A DNA stretch of 64,000 nucleotides from Pseudoalteromonas arabiensis (GTDB lineage: Bacteria; Pseudomonadota; Gammaproteobacteria; Enterobacterales; Alteromonadaceae), in NCBI RefSeq assembly GCF_001550155.1, contig NZ_LRUF01000026.1:567173-631172 (forward strand). Direction: 5' to 3'. A model generated the notes under the pieces. That model was not told where the DNA came from. It did not search any database and saw nothing but the letters and a program-made list of their open reading frames with translations. This document shows positions 36,098 to 43,028 of this stretch, one piece after another (the first letter of the stretch is position 1; the number at the start of each line of letters is the position of its first letter). Made by a program: the position numbers and the translations under genes.

Positions 36098-37357
36098 ATG
36101 AGAAATTTATCTAAAGTAACTGCACTTGCAATTCTTATGTCACTATCGGGTGCAGCTTTCACTGCACCGGCTTTAGCTGCGCCAGATTACGCGAAAATTG
36201 AAGCGCGTAAAAAAGCAAAAACTAAAGTGATGGGTGAGCGCGTTGGTAAAAAAGTTATTAAAGCGTTTGACTTGTACAATGAAGAAAAGCTTGATGAAGC
36301 GATTGCACTTCTTAAAGAAATTGATCCTTCGGATGAATTCGATAAGGCAACAGTCGACCGCTACTTAGGTCAAATGTATGCTCAGAAAGAGCAATACGAC
36401 CTAGCGATCAAGCATATTTCAGCGGCAGTAAAGCCTGATGTTTTAAACTTTGCTGATCAAGAGCAAGGTCTTAAGCTACTAGGTGATATGTACGCGGGTA
36501 CTGAGCAATACGCAAAAGCAAAAGATGCGTATTATGCTTGGATGGACTTCACAGGTGAGGAAGACGACAAAGTTTATACACGTATTGCACAAGCAAATTA
36601 CGAGTTAAAACAGTATAAAGACGTACTTCCTGCTGCAGACAAAGCAATCAAATTGGCAAAAGAACCTGCTAAAGCTTCTTACCAATTAAAGTTAGCGGCC
36701 TATTTTGAACTTAAACAGTACAAAAATATGGTTGGTGTAGCTGAAGAGATTGTTCGTGTTTGGCCTGAAGACAAAAAAGCTTGGGTTGGTTTAGGTAAAT
36801 ATTACCTACAAACCGAAGACTTCCAAAAAGGTCTAGCGACCATGGAAGTTGCCTATAAAAATGGCTATTTTGAAAATGAAGTCGAATACAAAGTACTTTC
36901 AAACTTTTATTCGTTAACAGAAATTCCTTATAAAGCAGCTGTGGTGCTTGAAAAGGCAATTAATGAAGAAAAAGTTAAGCGTACTAAGCAAAATATCAGT
37001 GCTGTGGCGTCAAATTACCACCGTTCAAAAGATATTGAAAAAGCAGCTAAATACTATGAAGAAGCAGCTAAATTTGACGACGATGCAGAGCTTTACCGCA
37101 AAGCTGGTTCGTTACTTTTACAGTCGCAAAATTATAGTGCAGCCGTTATTCGTTTGAATAAGGCATTAGAGTTAGGTTCTGATAAAAAAGGAACAATCTA
37201 CTCTGACTTAGCTGAAGCTTACTACTACCAAGAAAAGTACAAGCAAGCTTACAACGCTATTGTTAAAGCAATGGATGATCCGCGCACGCGTAAATTCGCG
37301 AAGAGCTGGTCAACTTTCATCAAAGATAAAGCCGCTCGTAACGGTGTAAAAATCTAA
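36098..37357 (+). CDS. TPR-repeat periplasmic protein of the TonB cluster
   Basis: 419 aa. Signal peptide to about residue 28 (SLSGAAFTAPALAA). The rest is a run of TPR helices, for example DEAIALLKEIDPSDEFDKATVDRYLGQMYAQKEQYDLAIKHI. GGAGG-like AAGGAGG lies 8 bases before the ATG, and the gene follows tonB by 11 bases. TPR proteins in this position probably scaffold the TonB complex in the periplasm; exact role unknown. Last gene of the operon, closed by a strong terminator. Confidence 0.9.
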   Translation: MRNLSKVTALAILMSLSGAAFTAPALAAPDYAKIEARKKAKTKVMGERVGKKVIKAFDLYNEEKLDEAIALLKEIDPSDEFDKATVDRYLGQMYAQKEQYDLAIKHISAAVKPDVLNFADQEQGLKLLGDMYAGTEQYAKAKDAYYAWMDFTGEEDDKVYTRIAQANYELKQYKDVLPAADKAIKLAKEPAKASYQLKLAAYFELKQYKNMVGVAEEIVRVWPEDKKAWVGLGKYYLQTEDFQKGLATMEVAYKNGYFENEVEYKVLSNFYSLTEIPYKAAVVLEKAINEEKVKRTKQNISAVASNYHRSKDIEKAAKYYEEAAKFDDDAELYRKAGSLLLQSQNYSAAVIRLNKALELGSDKKGTIYSDLAEAYYYQEKYKQAYNAIVKAMDDPRTRKFAKSWSTFIKDKAARNGVKI

Positions 37358-37375
37358 TTGATGTTGTTTTAAACT

Positions 37376-37400
37376 AAAAAGCCCCTCTGGGGCTTTTTTT
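37376..37400 (+). terminator. Terminator of the TonB operon
   Basis: Stem AAAAAGCCCC / GGGGCTTTTT, loop TCT, plus further T residues. Confidence 0.94.
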
Positions 37401-37413
37401 ATGGAATTTTAAA

Positions 37414-38439
37414 ATGCTAAGACAGATCGTATTGTTACTTGTTGCGAGTGTAATGTTGGTAGCTTGCTCTGAGCAATCTACAAAATTCCACACGTTTCAA
37501 GAAGGGCAACAAGAACTTCGTAATATTAATTATTTATTACTGAACACAGCAAACTCCTCAAAAGCAAGTGTTTGGCCTTTTTCTGAGCACTATTTAGAAG
37601 CGCGTCATCTTGCTTATCAAGGTTTAAAAAACACCCAATTAAACGAATCGCAGCAGGCCCAATTAAACTATTTAATCATTGCTGAGCGATATCCTGAGCG
37701 TTATTTTGTATGGCCTGTGCAACGGGATGTTGTGAGCCAAGCTAGCTCGCAAGGTGATTACTCAGCGCAGTCATTAGCTAGTTGGTTAGAGCTTGTAGAA
37801 ACCCAGCTTATTACAGCAGAACAAAGTAATCTAAAGCTTAATAAAATCGAATTAAAGTTTTTACATAAAATGGTAAAATCTCATCTTGGTAATAATGATG
37901 AGAGTGTACAAACCGCGCTAAATAAGCTGGATCAATACTTAACTCAATATCAGCCGCGCAGCAAACTTGGTTTAGTTGGCTTAGCAAATGGTAAAGATTG
38001 GTATCAAAGTAAATTGAACTATTTTAGTGGTGAGACTAAAGCTCCATTAAATTGGCTTAGTGAGATACAAATGTCACTCAAACAACAGGTAAGTACTGAT
38101 TTTGTATTACCAGTGTCAGACTCGCATTCGACGCCATTAGTCATGAATTATTTTTCAGATAATCATCAACATAACGGTCTTGACTGGCAGTTAGAATTTG
38201 TCGACCCGCGACAAAGTAAACGCGAACTAACTCTCGCTGAGCAGTACTTTTGGCAGGTAATGATGGAAACAGATCTGGGCATTCATTATCACACGTGGAG
38301 TGAGCAGCAAGCGCGCGTGAATTTAATGAAGCGTTTAGGTGTCGAGCAAGCACAAGCTGAGTGGCTGATTGAGGATATTGTATTATATCCGGGTATGAGC
38401 TTTATTTTCGTAAGTAAAGAAGAAGGCACCGCGCTCTAA
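37414..38439 (+). CDS. DUF885-like lipoprotein, probably catalytically degenerate
   Basis: 341 aa. Lipoprotein signal with lipobox LVAC (Cys18). The C-terminal part (GLANGKDWYQSKLNYFSG, then ETDLGIHYHTWSEQQARVNLMKRLG and LIEDIVLYPGMSFIF) follows the layout of DUF885 proteins (GkeyY, DtGiHykgWs.eqA, PGqalaY). I do not see the HExxxGH-type metal motif of that family, and the protein is much shorter than usual (about 550-600 aa). Could be a binding protein rather than an enzyme. It starts 13 bases after the TonB-operon terminator, with stop codons overlapping the convergent dksA-like gene. Confidence 0.65.
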   Translation: MLRQIVLLLVASVMLVACSEQSTKFHTFQEGQQELRNINYLLLNTANSSKASVWPFSEHYLEARHLAYQGLKNTQLNESQQAQLNYLIIAERYPERYFVWPVQRDVVSQASSQGDYSAQSLASWLELVETQLITAEQSNLKLNKIELKFLHKMVKSHLGNNDESVQTALNKLDQYLTQYQPRSKLGLVGLANGKDWYQSKLNYFSGETKAPLNWLSEIQMSLKQQVSTDFVLPVSDSHSTPLVMNYFSDNHQHNGLDWQLEFVDPRQSKRELTLAEQYFWQVMMETDLGIHYHTWSEQQARVNLMKRLGVEQAQAEWLIEDIVLYPGMSFIFVSKEEGTAL

Positions 38440-38446
38440 GGAGCGC
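38431..38446. terminator. Short hairpin at convergent stop codons
   Basis: GCGCTC-TAAG-GAGCGC, containing the stop codons of both flanking genes, but lacking T tracts. Weak support as a terminator. Confidence 0.35.
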
Positions 38447-38771
38447 AGCGTCTGCAGCGTTGAGTGGCAGGATCAGTAAGTAATCGCTCATCATCAATTT
38501 TTTCCTCACAATCACAGCAATAGCCATATTGACCAATGTCTATTTGACACAAGGCGGCTTCTAATTTTTCCAGTCGTGAGATGAGTATCTGATATTCAGG
38601 TCCTAAGTTATTTGCTGTAAGTTCAAGCCAATCTGAGGGAGGGGTATCCTTGAGTTGCGATAGCAGTTGCTGATGATAGCCTTGATCAGAATCTGCCAGC
38701 ATATCAAGTAAACGTTGTCTTACCTGCGCAAGTTCAGCAGATAGCTTTGTTTGTATTTCAGTATTGTTCAT
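38436..38771 (-). CDS. DksA/TraR-type C4 zinc-finger protein
   Basis: 111 aa from the ATG at 38771, chosen because GGAAG lies 8 bases upstream; a longer frame to 38861 would overlap dusC. N-terminal helical pair, then a C4 zinc finger at the end, C-CDCEEKIDDERLLTDPATQRCRRC. DksA-family proteins bind the RNA polymerase secondary channel; this short form resembles YbiI/TraR-like members more than true DksA (151 aa). The stop codon overlaps the lipoprotein gene end by three bases. Confidence 0.85.
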   Translation of the reverse strand: MNNTEIQTKLSAELAQVRQRLLDMLADSDQGYHQQLLSQLKDTPPSDWLELTANNLGPEYQILISRLEKLEAALCQIDIGQYGYCCDCEEKIDDERLLTDPATQRCRRCAP

Positions 38772-38823
38772 CGCGGTATCTTCCAAGTGGGCAATACTGG
38801 CATTATCAAACAAAATGCGTTCG

Positions 38824-39801
38824 TTAATTATGATTTGTATCAATACTCGGCGCTTTGGCATACTTTCTTAGTACATCAGCGACTTCATCCTTGGCTTTTA
38901 AGCGTCTAATTTCATCAAAAAGGGCATTTGCTTGTGGGTACTGACGTTTCAAGTAACCTAGCCATTGCTTAGTACGTGAAGCAAAATATTTTTCACATTT
39001 GCTCTCATCTTGGTGCATGGAAGAGTGAATAATATGGTAAATAACATGCTCCCATTGCATTGGAGTATAGGTTTCACCATTCACATGGGCTTTAATTTGC
39101 TTTGCCAAGTCAGGCATAGCCAATGCGCCACGGCCTATCATTAAATCATTACACTGACTTCTGGTTTGACATAAGAGAGCATCTTCAATCTGCCAAATTT
39201 CGCCATTGGCGACAACCGAAATTGCTTTACCTTTTATTAAAGGTGGGATTTTCTCCCAATAGGCAGGCGGGTTATAGCCATCTCGTTTGGTTCTTGCGTG
39301 AATAGCTAAGCTTGAGGCGCCCGCGCTCACAACGGCATCAACAATTTCTTGGCTATTGCTATCATCATCAAAGCCTAGCCTTATTTTAGCACTCACCTGA
39401 TGAGCGGGATCGACGGCCTCTCTAACCGCTTTAATAATGTTATGCATGTGCTCAGGATCTTTTAAAAGTACCGCGCCGCCTTTACTTTTATTTACCGTTT
39501 TTGCCGGACACCCAAAGTTCAAGTCTATCCCGTGCGAGCCAAGGCGGATCGCTTTGACTGCATTATCAGCTAAAGCATTCGCGACTTGCCCCAATAGTTG
39601 AATTCTGACCGGTGTGCCAGCACGTGTATAACCACCTGTTTTTAGCTCAGGGCAGTAGCGATGAAATACACGCTCTGGTAGTGTTGCGTCAACGACACGT
39701 ACAAACTCTGTGACGCATAAATCGAATCCACCTAAGTCTGTTAGGAGTTGTCGCATCTTAAAATCGACAACGCCTTCCATCGGTGCTAAAACTAATTGCA
39801 T
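38824..39801 (-). CDS. dusC: tRNA-dihydrouridine synthase C
   Basis: 325 aa, the DusC length. An FMN/NADPH enzyme that reduces uridine (U16 in DusC) in tRNA D-loops. Motifs: LAPMEGVVDFKMRQLLTDLGG, the catalytic cysteine in LNFGCPAKTVNKSKGGA, SAKIRLG, HARTKRDGYNPPAYW and IGRGALAMPDL. The C-terminal helical domain matches DusC rather than DusA/DusB. Located just upstream of the zinc-finger gene, likely co-transcribed. Confidence 0.93.
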   Translation of the reverse strand: MQLVLAPMEGVVDFKMRQLLTDLGGFDLCVTEFVRVVDATLPERVFHRYCPELKTGGYTRAGTPVRIQLLGQVANALADNAVKAIRLGSHGIDLNFGCPAKTVNKSKGGAVLLKDPEHMHNIIKAVREAVDPAHQVSAKIRLGFDDDSNSQEIVDAVVSAGASSLAIHARTKRDGYNPPAYWEKIPPLIKGKAISVVANGEIWQIEDALLCQTRSQCNDLMIGRGALAMPDLAKQIKAHVNGETYTPMQWEHVIYHIIHSSMHQDESKCEKYFASRTKQWLGYLKRQYPQANALFDEIRRLKAKDEVADVLRKYAKAPSIDTNHN

Positions 39802-39968
39802 GGATAAATTTTACTTAACAAAAAATGGATGCGTATTCTACCTGTTATTGCCACTATGATAAATCGTAATTTGTATTTGTAGAATGTCGATTAAATTGGA
39901 AAAGTATGAAAGTAATTTTTATTTGTCGGGTCTAATCTAATAACCGTTATGAAAAAGAGAGTCATCAT

Positions 39969-40457
39969 ATGAACACAATTAAGCAAAATTCAATCGCCTT
40001 AACACTAGGTGCCGTTGTTATTGGTGCGTCAAGCTTCGCAGCAAGTGACGCACACGCAAATCCATTTGAGTTTCAGCAAATGCAAGCAGGTTATCAGTTA
40101 GATGCTGCTGAGGGGAAGTGTGGCGAAGGGAAATGTGGCGGCGATAAAAAAGCTGGCAAAGAGGGTAAATGCGGCGAAGGCAAGTGTGGCGGCGATAAAA
40201 AAGCTGGCAAAGAAGGCAAATGCGGCGAAGGCAAATGTGGCGGCGATAAAAAAGCTGGTAAAGAAGGCAAATGCGGCGAAGGTAAATGTGGCGGCGATAA
40301 AAAAGCTGGCAAAGAAGGTAAGTGCGGCGAAGGCAAATGTGGCGGTGATAAAAAAGCTGGCAAAGAAGGTAAGTGCGGCGAAGGTAAATGTGGCGGCGAT
40401 AAAAAAGCTGCAAAAGAAGGTAAGTGTGGCGAAGGTAAATGTGGTTCAAACCACTAA
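39969..40457 (+). CDS. HvfA/BufA2-type exported RiPP precursor with EGKCG repeats
   Basis: 162 aa. Signal peptide 1-30 ending in SDAHA (cleavage before NPFEF), a 17-residue linker, then from residue 48 six exact-length 17-residue units (EGKCGEGKCGGDKKAGK, last one AAK) and a terminal EGKCGEGKCGSNH: 14 cysteines in 14 EGKCG motifs. In the HvfABC system of Haemophilus influenzae, and related bufferins, DUF692/DUF2063 partners convert such cysteines to copper-binding oxazolone/thioamide groups. The two downstream genes are exactly those partners, so this is the substrate. Periplasmic copper binding is the expected role. Confidence 0.93.
   Translation: MNTIKQNSIALTLGAVVIGASSFAASDAHANPFEFQQMQAGYQLDAAEGKCGEGKCGGDKKAGKEGKCGEGKCGGDKKAGKEGKCGEGKCGGDKKAGKEGKCGEGKCGGDKKAGKEGKCGEGKCGGDKKAGKEGKCGEGKCGGDKKAAKEGKCGEGKCGSNH
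40110..40457 (+). repeat. 51-bp tandem repeats inside the precursor gene
   Basis: Six 51-bp units plus a 42-bp terminal part, each coding 17 residues, differing only at mostly silent positions (for example GGC/GGT and AAA/AAG). Such near-identical units are prone to copy-number change by slippage or recombination without frame loss. Confidence 0.93.
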
Positions 40458-40474
40458 GCGTTCACTTAGCTTTT

Positions 40475-40498
40475 AAAAGGGCCATTTAGGCCCTTTTT
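40475..40498 (+). terminator. Terminator between precursor and modification genes
   Basis: Stem AAAAGGGCC / GGCCCTTTTT, loop ATTTA, 18 bases after the hvfA-like stop and 14 before the ATG of the DUF692 gene. It should end most transcripts after the precursor, with read-through supplying the enzymes. Confidence 0.88.
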
Positions 40499-40511
40499 AG
40501 TAGGAGGTAGT

Positions 40512-41360
40512 ATGTCATTTGAAACAACATCTGTATTTGGGCAAATAGGATTAGGCCTGCGCCGAGAAATGCTTGATGAAATGTTAAAAGGTGTCCCTAA
40601 ACCAATTGATTTTCTGGAGGTAGCACCTGAAAATTGGTTAAAGTTGGGTGGTCGGTTTGGAAAACAGTTTAAGCAATTAACTGAACGCAACGCGTTTGTT
40701 TGTCATGGTTTATCTTTGTCTATAGGTTCACCTGCTGAACTTGATGTAGAATTTGTGAAATCACTAAAGGCTTTTTTTAAAGAGCATAATATTCGCTTTT
40801 TTAGTGAGCATTTAAGTTATTGTTCAGGTGAAGGGCATATGTATGATTTAATGCCTATTCCATTTACAGAAGAAGCTATCAAACACGTTGTTGCGCGTAT
40901 TAAACAAGTTCAGGATATCCTTGAGCAGCAGATTGCAATAGAAAATGTTTCATATTACGCTGCGCCAGGTCAAGAAATGACAGAGCTGGAGTTTACTAAC
41001 GCCGTATTAGCAGAGTCTGATTGTAAGCTTTTAATTGATGTAAATAATATTTATGTTAACTCAATTAATCATGGTTATGATGCGGAGCAATTTTTAAAAG
41101 GTTTACCAAGTCAGCGAATTGCTTATGGGCACGTGGCAGGACATTACACAGAAGCTGAAGACTTGCTGGTTGATACACATGGTTCCCCTGTCATTGATCC
41201 TGTTTGGCAGCTGCTTGAAAAAGCGTATTCTTTTCACGGGGTGTTTCCAACTCTTCTTGAGCGGGATTTTAATATTCCACCGATGGCGGAGTTGCTAACA
41301 GAGCTAAGCACCATTGAAAAATTACAACTTTCAGCAAGTAAGGTGAAATACAGTGCCTAG
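40512..41360 (+). CDS. DUF692 multinuclear-iron RiPP-modifying enzyme (HvfB type)
   Basis: 282 aa, TIM-barrel DUF692 family (related to MbnB of methanobactin synthesis). Likely iron ligands are visible: H65 (VCHGLSLSIG), H100 (SEHLSY), E144 (IENVSYY), D176 and N178/N179 (LIDVNNIYVNS), H207 and H211 (YGHVAGH), D221 and H223 (VDTHGSPV). The enzyme oxidises cysteines of the precursor in the cytoplasm. GGAGG lies 6 bases before the ATG, strong enough for initiation after read-through. The stop overlaps the next gene by 8 bases. Confidence 0.93.
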   Translation: MSFETTSVFGQIGLGLRREMLDEMLKGVPKPIDFLEVAPENWLKLGGRFGKQFKQLTERNAFVCHGLSLSIGSPAELDVEFVKSLKAFFKEHNIRFFSEHLSYCSGEGHMYDLMPIPFTEEAIKHVVARIKQVQDILEQQIAIENVSYYAAPGQEMTELEFTNAVLAESDCKLLIDVNNIYVNSINHGYDAEQFLKGLPSQRIAYGHVAGHYTEAEDLLVDTHGSPVIDPVWQLLEKAYSFHGVFPTLLERDFNIPPMAELLTELSTIEKLQLSASKVKYSA

Positions 41361-42111
41361 TCATTTTATAGAAGTTCAGCAACAATTTATGGCCTATATT
41401 CGTGACCCAAAACACAATAAAAAGCCAATAAATATTGAAGGGCGTAGAATGGCGATTTATCGTGATCTGTTTTTCAATAATGTTGAAGGTTTTGTAAGCT
41501 CTGCCTTTCCCGTTCTAAAGAGCCTGTATACACCAAGTGATTGGCAAAATATAATTCGCCTCTTTTTTAGTCAGCATAATTGTAAGTCTCCATATTTTCT
41601 TGATATTGCTGGTGAGTTTTTAGAGTTTATTGCTACAAGTTACTCAAAGCAGCCTACAGACCCTGATTTTATGTTAGAGTTGGCACATTATGAGTGGGTT
41701 GAATTGGATGTATCTGTTGCACAACCGCAGGAACACGAAACAGCTTTACAAACAAATCAGGTTACAAATGCGGGTTTGTTTTTAAGTAGTTTGGCACGTA
41801 ATTTAAGTTATACGTACCCCGTTCATACAATCAGTGTAGACTACCAACCACAAAGCCCGCTTACGGAGCCATGTTATTTCGTTGTTTATCGAGATAGTGA
41901 TGATGAGGTACAGTTTTTATCAACAAATGCGATGACAGCATTGTTATTAAGTATCATTGAAACGAAACCGGGTATAAATTTAAATTCGCTCTGCCAAGAA
42001 GTTGCTAAACACGCTCCTCAATTTAGTCAAGAACAGTTATACCAAGGCGCACTTAATACCTTAAGTGCAATGGCTGAACGTGGTGTGATCGTTACTAAAT
42101 CATTGCTCTAA
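41353..42111 (+). CDS. DUF2063 RiPP partner protein (HvfC type)
   Basis: 252 aa, starting at GTG inside the end of the DUF692 gene (8-base overlap), so translationally coupled. The N-terminal DUF2063 domain has QQQFMAYIRDPKHNKKPINIEGRRMAIYRDLFFNNVEGFVSSAFPVLKSL, which matches the family that recognises the precursor and activates DUF692 enzymes. The C-terminal half (about 105-250) resembles the wHTH-like/beta domain of the same family. Cytoplasmic partner of the upstream enzyme. No DoxX-type bufD gene follows. Confidence 0.9.
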   Translation: MPSHFIEVQQQFMAYIRDPKHNKKPINIEGRRMAIYRDLFFNNVEGFVSSAFPVLKSLYTPSDWQNIIRLFFSQHNCKSPYFLDIAGEFLEFIATSYSKQPTDPDFMLELAHYEWVELDVSVAQPQEHETALQTNQVTNAGLFLSSLARNLSYTYPVHTISVDYQPQSPLTEPCYFVVYRDSDDEVQFLSTNAMTALLLSIIETKPGINLNSLCQEVAKHAPQFSQEQLYQGALNTLSAMAERGVIVTKSLL

Positions 42112-42196
42112 AATACCGCAAAAAGCCTTTATTGATAGGGATACATCGACTATCATGTGCGCCTTATTGTGTCGTGCTTAAATAAAGGTAGTAACT

Positions 42197-42319
42197 ATGT
42201 CGAATGATAAAGACTTTAAAGATCCGTTCAATGCAACTTATTTTATTGCGTTTTTAGCCGTATTTGCTGGCATTGGCTGTCTAAACGCTATCCTTGGTTG
42301 GATCACTGCTTTATCTTAA
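42197..42319 (+). CDS. Small single-TM protein, 40 aa
   Basis: MSNDKDFKDPFNATYFIAFLAVFAGIGCLNAILGWITALS: an acidic, polar N-terminus of 11 residues, then a hydrophobic helix of about 24 residues with one cysteine. AAAGG stands 9 bases before the ATG, and a strong terminator follows 25 bases after the stop, all signs of a real small gene. It sits between the RiPP locus and apt. Function unknown; it could be an accessory to the RiPP locus or independent. Confidence 0.7.
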   Translation: MSNDKDFKDPFNATYFIAFLAVFAGIGCLNAILGWITALS

Positions 42320-42344
42320 TTTGCGCAAGTAAATTTAAGACACT

Positions 42345-42368
42345 AGGCTGCATTATGCAGCCTTTTTT
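42345..42368 (+). terminator. Terminator after the small membrane protein
   Basis: Stem AGGCTGCA / TGCAGCCT, loop TTA, followed by six T residues. Confidence 0.92.
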
Positions 42369-42479
42369 ATTACTGTTGATACAGTTCAAGGATTAATTTT
42401 GGATCTTGCTACCGACTTTCTACGAAGGTGATGTTATACTCTCGAGCTTTGTTAGATAAAATTTTTGAGCAGTATAATT

Positions 42480-43025
42480 ATGACTCAAGCAACTTCAACG
42501 CTCATTAAACAGAGCATTGCAACAATTGCTGATTACCCTAAACCGGGTATTATGTTTCGTGACGTAACAACCCTAATGGCAAACGCAGACGCGTTTAAAG
42601 CAACCATTGACAGCTTTATTTCAGCGTATAAAGATCAAGGTTTTACAAAAATAATTGGTACAGAATCTCGTGGTTTTATTTTTGGTGCACCACTTTCATA
42701 TGCACTAGGTATTCCATTTATTCCAGTTCGTAAGCCAGGTAAACTTCCTCGTGAAGTCATTTCACAAAACTATCAATTAGAGTATGGTGAAGATACATTA
42801 GAGCTTCATACCGATGCTATAGTTGCTGGTGATAAAGTGTTATTAGTTGATGATTTACTTGCTACAGGTGGCACAATTGAAGCAACAGCAAAACTAGTTG
42901 CTAAACTGGGTGGTCATGCAACCGATGCTGCGTTTGTTGTATCTTTACCAGAGCTGGGTGGTGAGCAACGTGTTGCTGATATGGGCATCAAAATTTTAAA
43001 GTTGGTTGAATTCGAAGGCGAATAA
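42480..43025 (+). CDS. apt: Adenine phosphoribosyltransferase
   Basis: 181 aa from the ATG at 42480; a TTG five codons earlier is in frame but has no better ribosome-binding site. It salvages adenine with PRPP to AMP. Motifs: YPKPGIMFRDVTTL, GTESRGFIFG, VRKPGKLPRE, and the PRPP-binding VLLVDDLLATGGTIEA. First gene of the apt-dnaX-ybaB-recR-htpG-adk block found in gammaproteobacteria, 3 bases before dnaX. Confidence 0.96.
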   Translation: MTQATSTLIKQSIATIADYPKPGIMFRDVTTLMANADAFKATIDSFISAYKDQGFTKIIGTESRGFIFGAPLSYALGIPFIPVRKPGKLPREVISQNYQLEYGEDTLELHTDAIVAGDKVLLVDDLLATGGTIEATAKLVAKLGGHATDAAFVVSLPELGGEQRVADMGIKILKLVEFEGE

Positions 43026-43028
43026 TTA

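Noticed and set aside
40018..40449. Long repetitive ORFs on the other strand and frame of the EGKCG gene (for example PSPHLPSLPAFLSPPH repeats)
   Set aside because: They are shadows of the 51-bp repeat. The plus-strand frame has signal peptide, ribosome-binding site and matching downstream genes.
40110..40457. Possible CRISPR-like array
   Set aside because: The repeats are contiguous coding units with no unique spacers.
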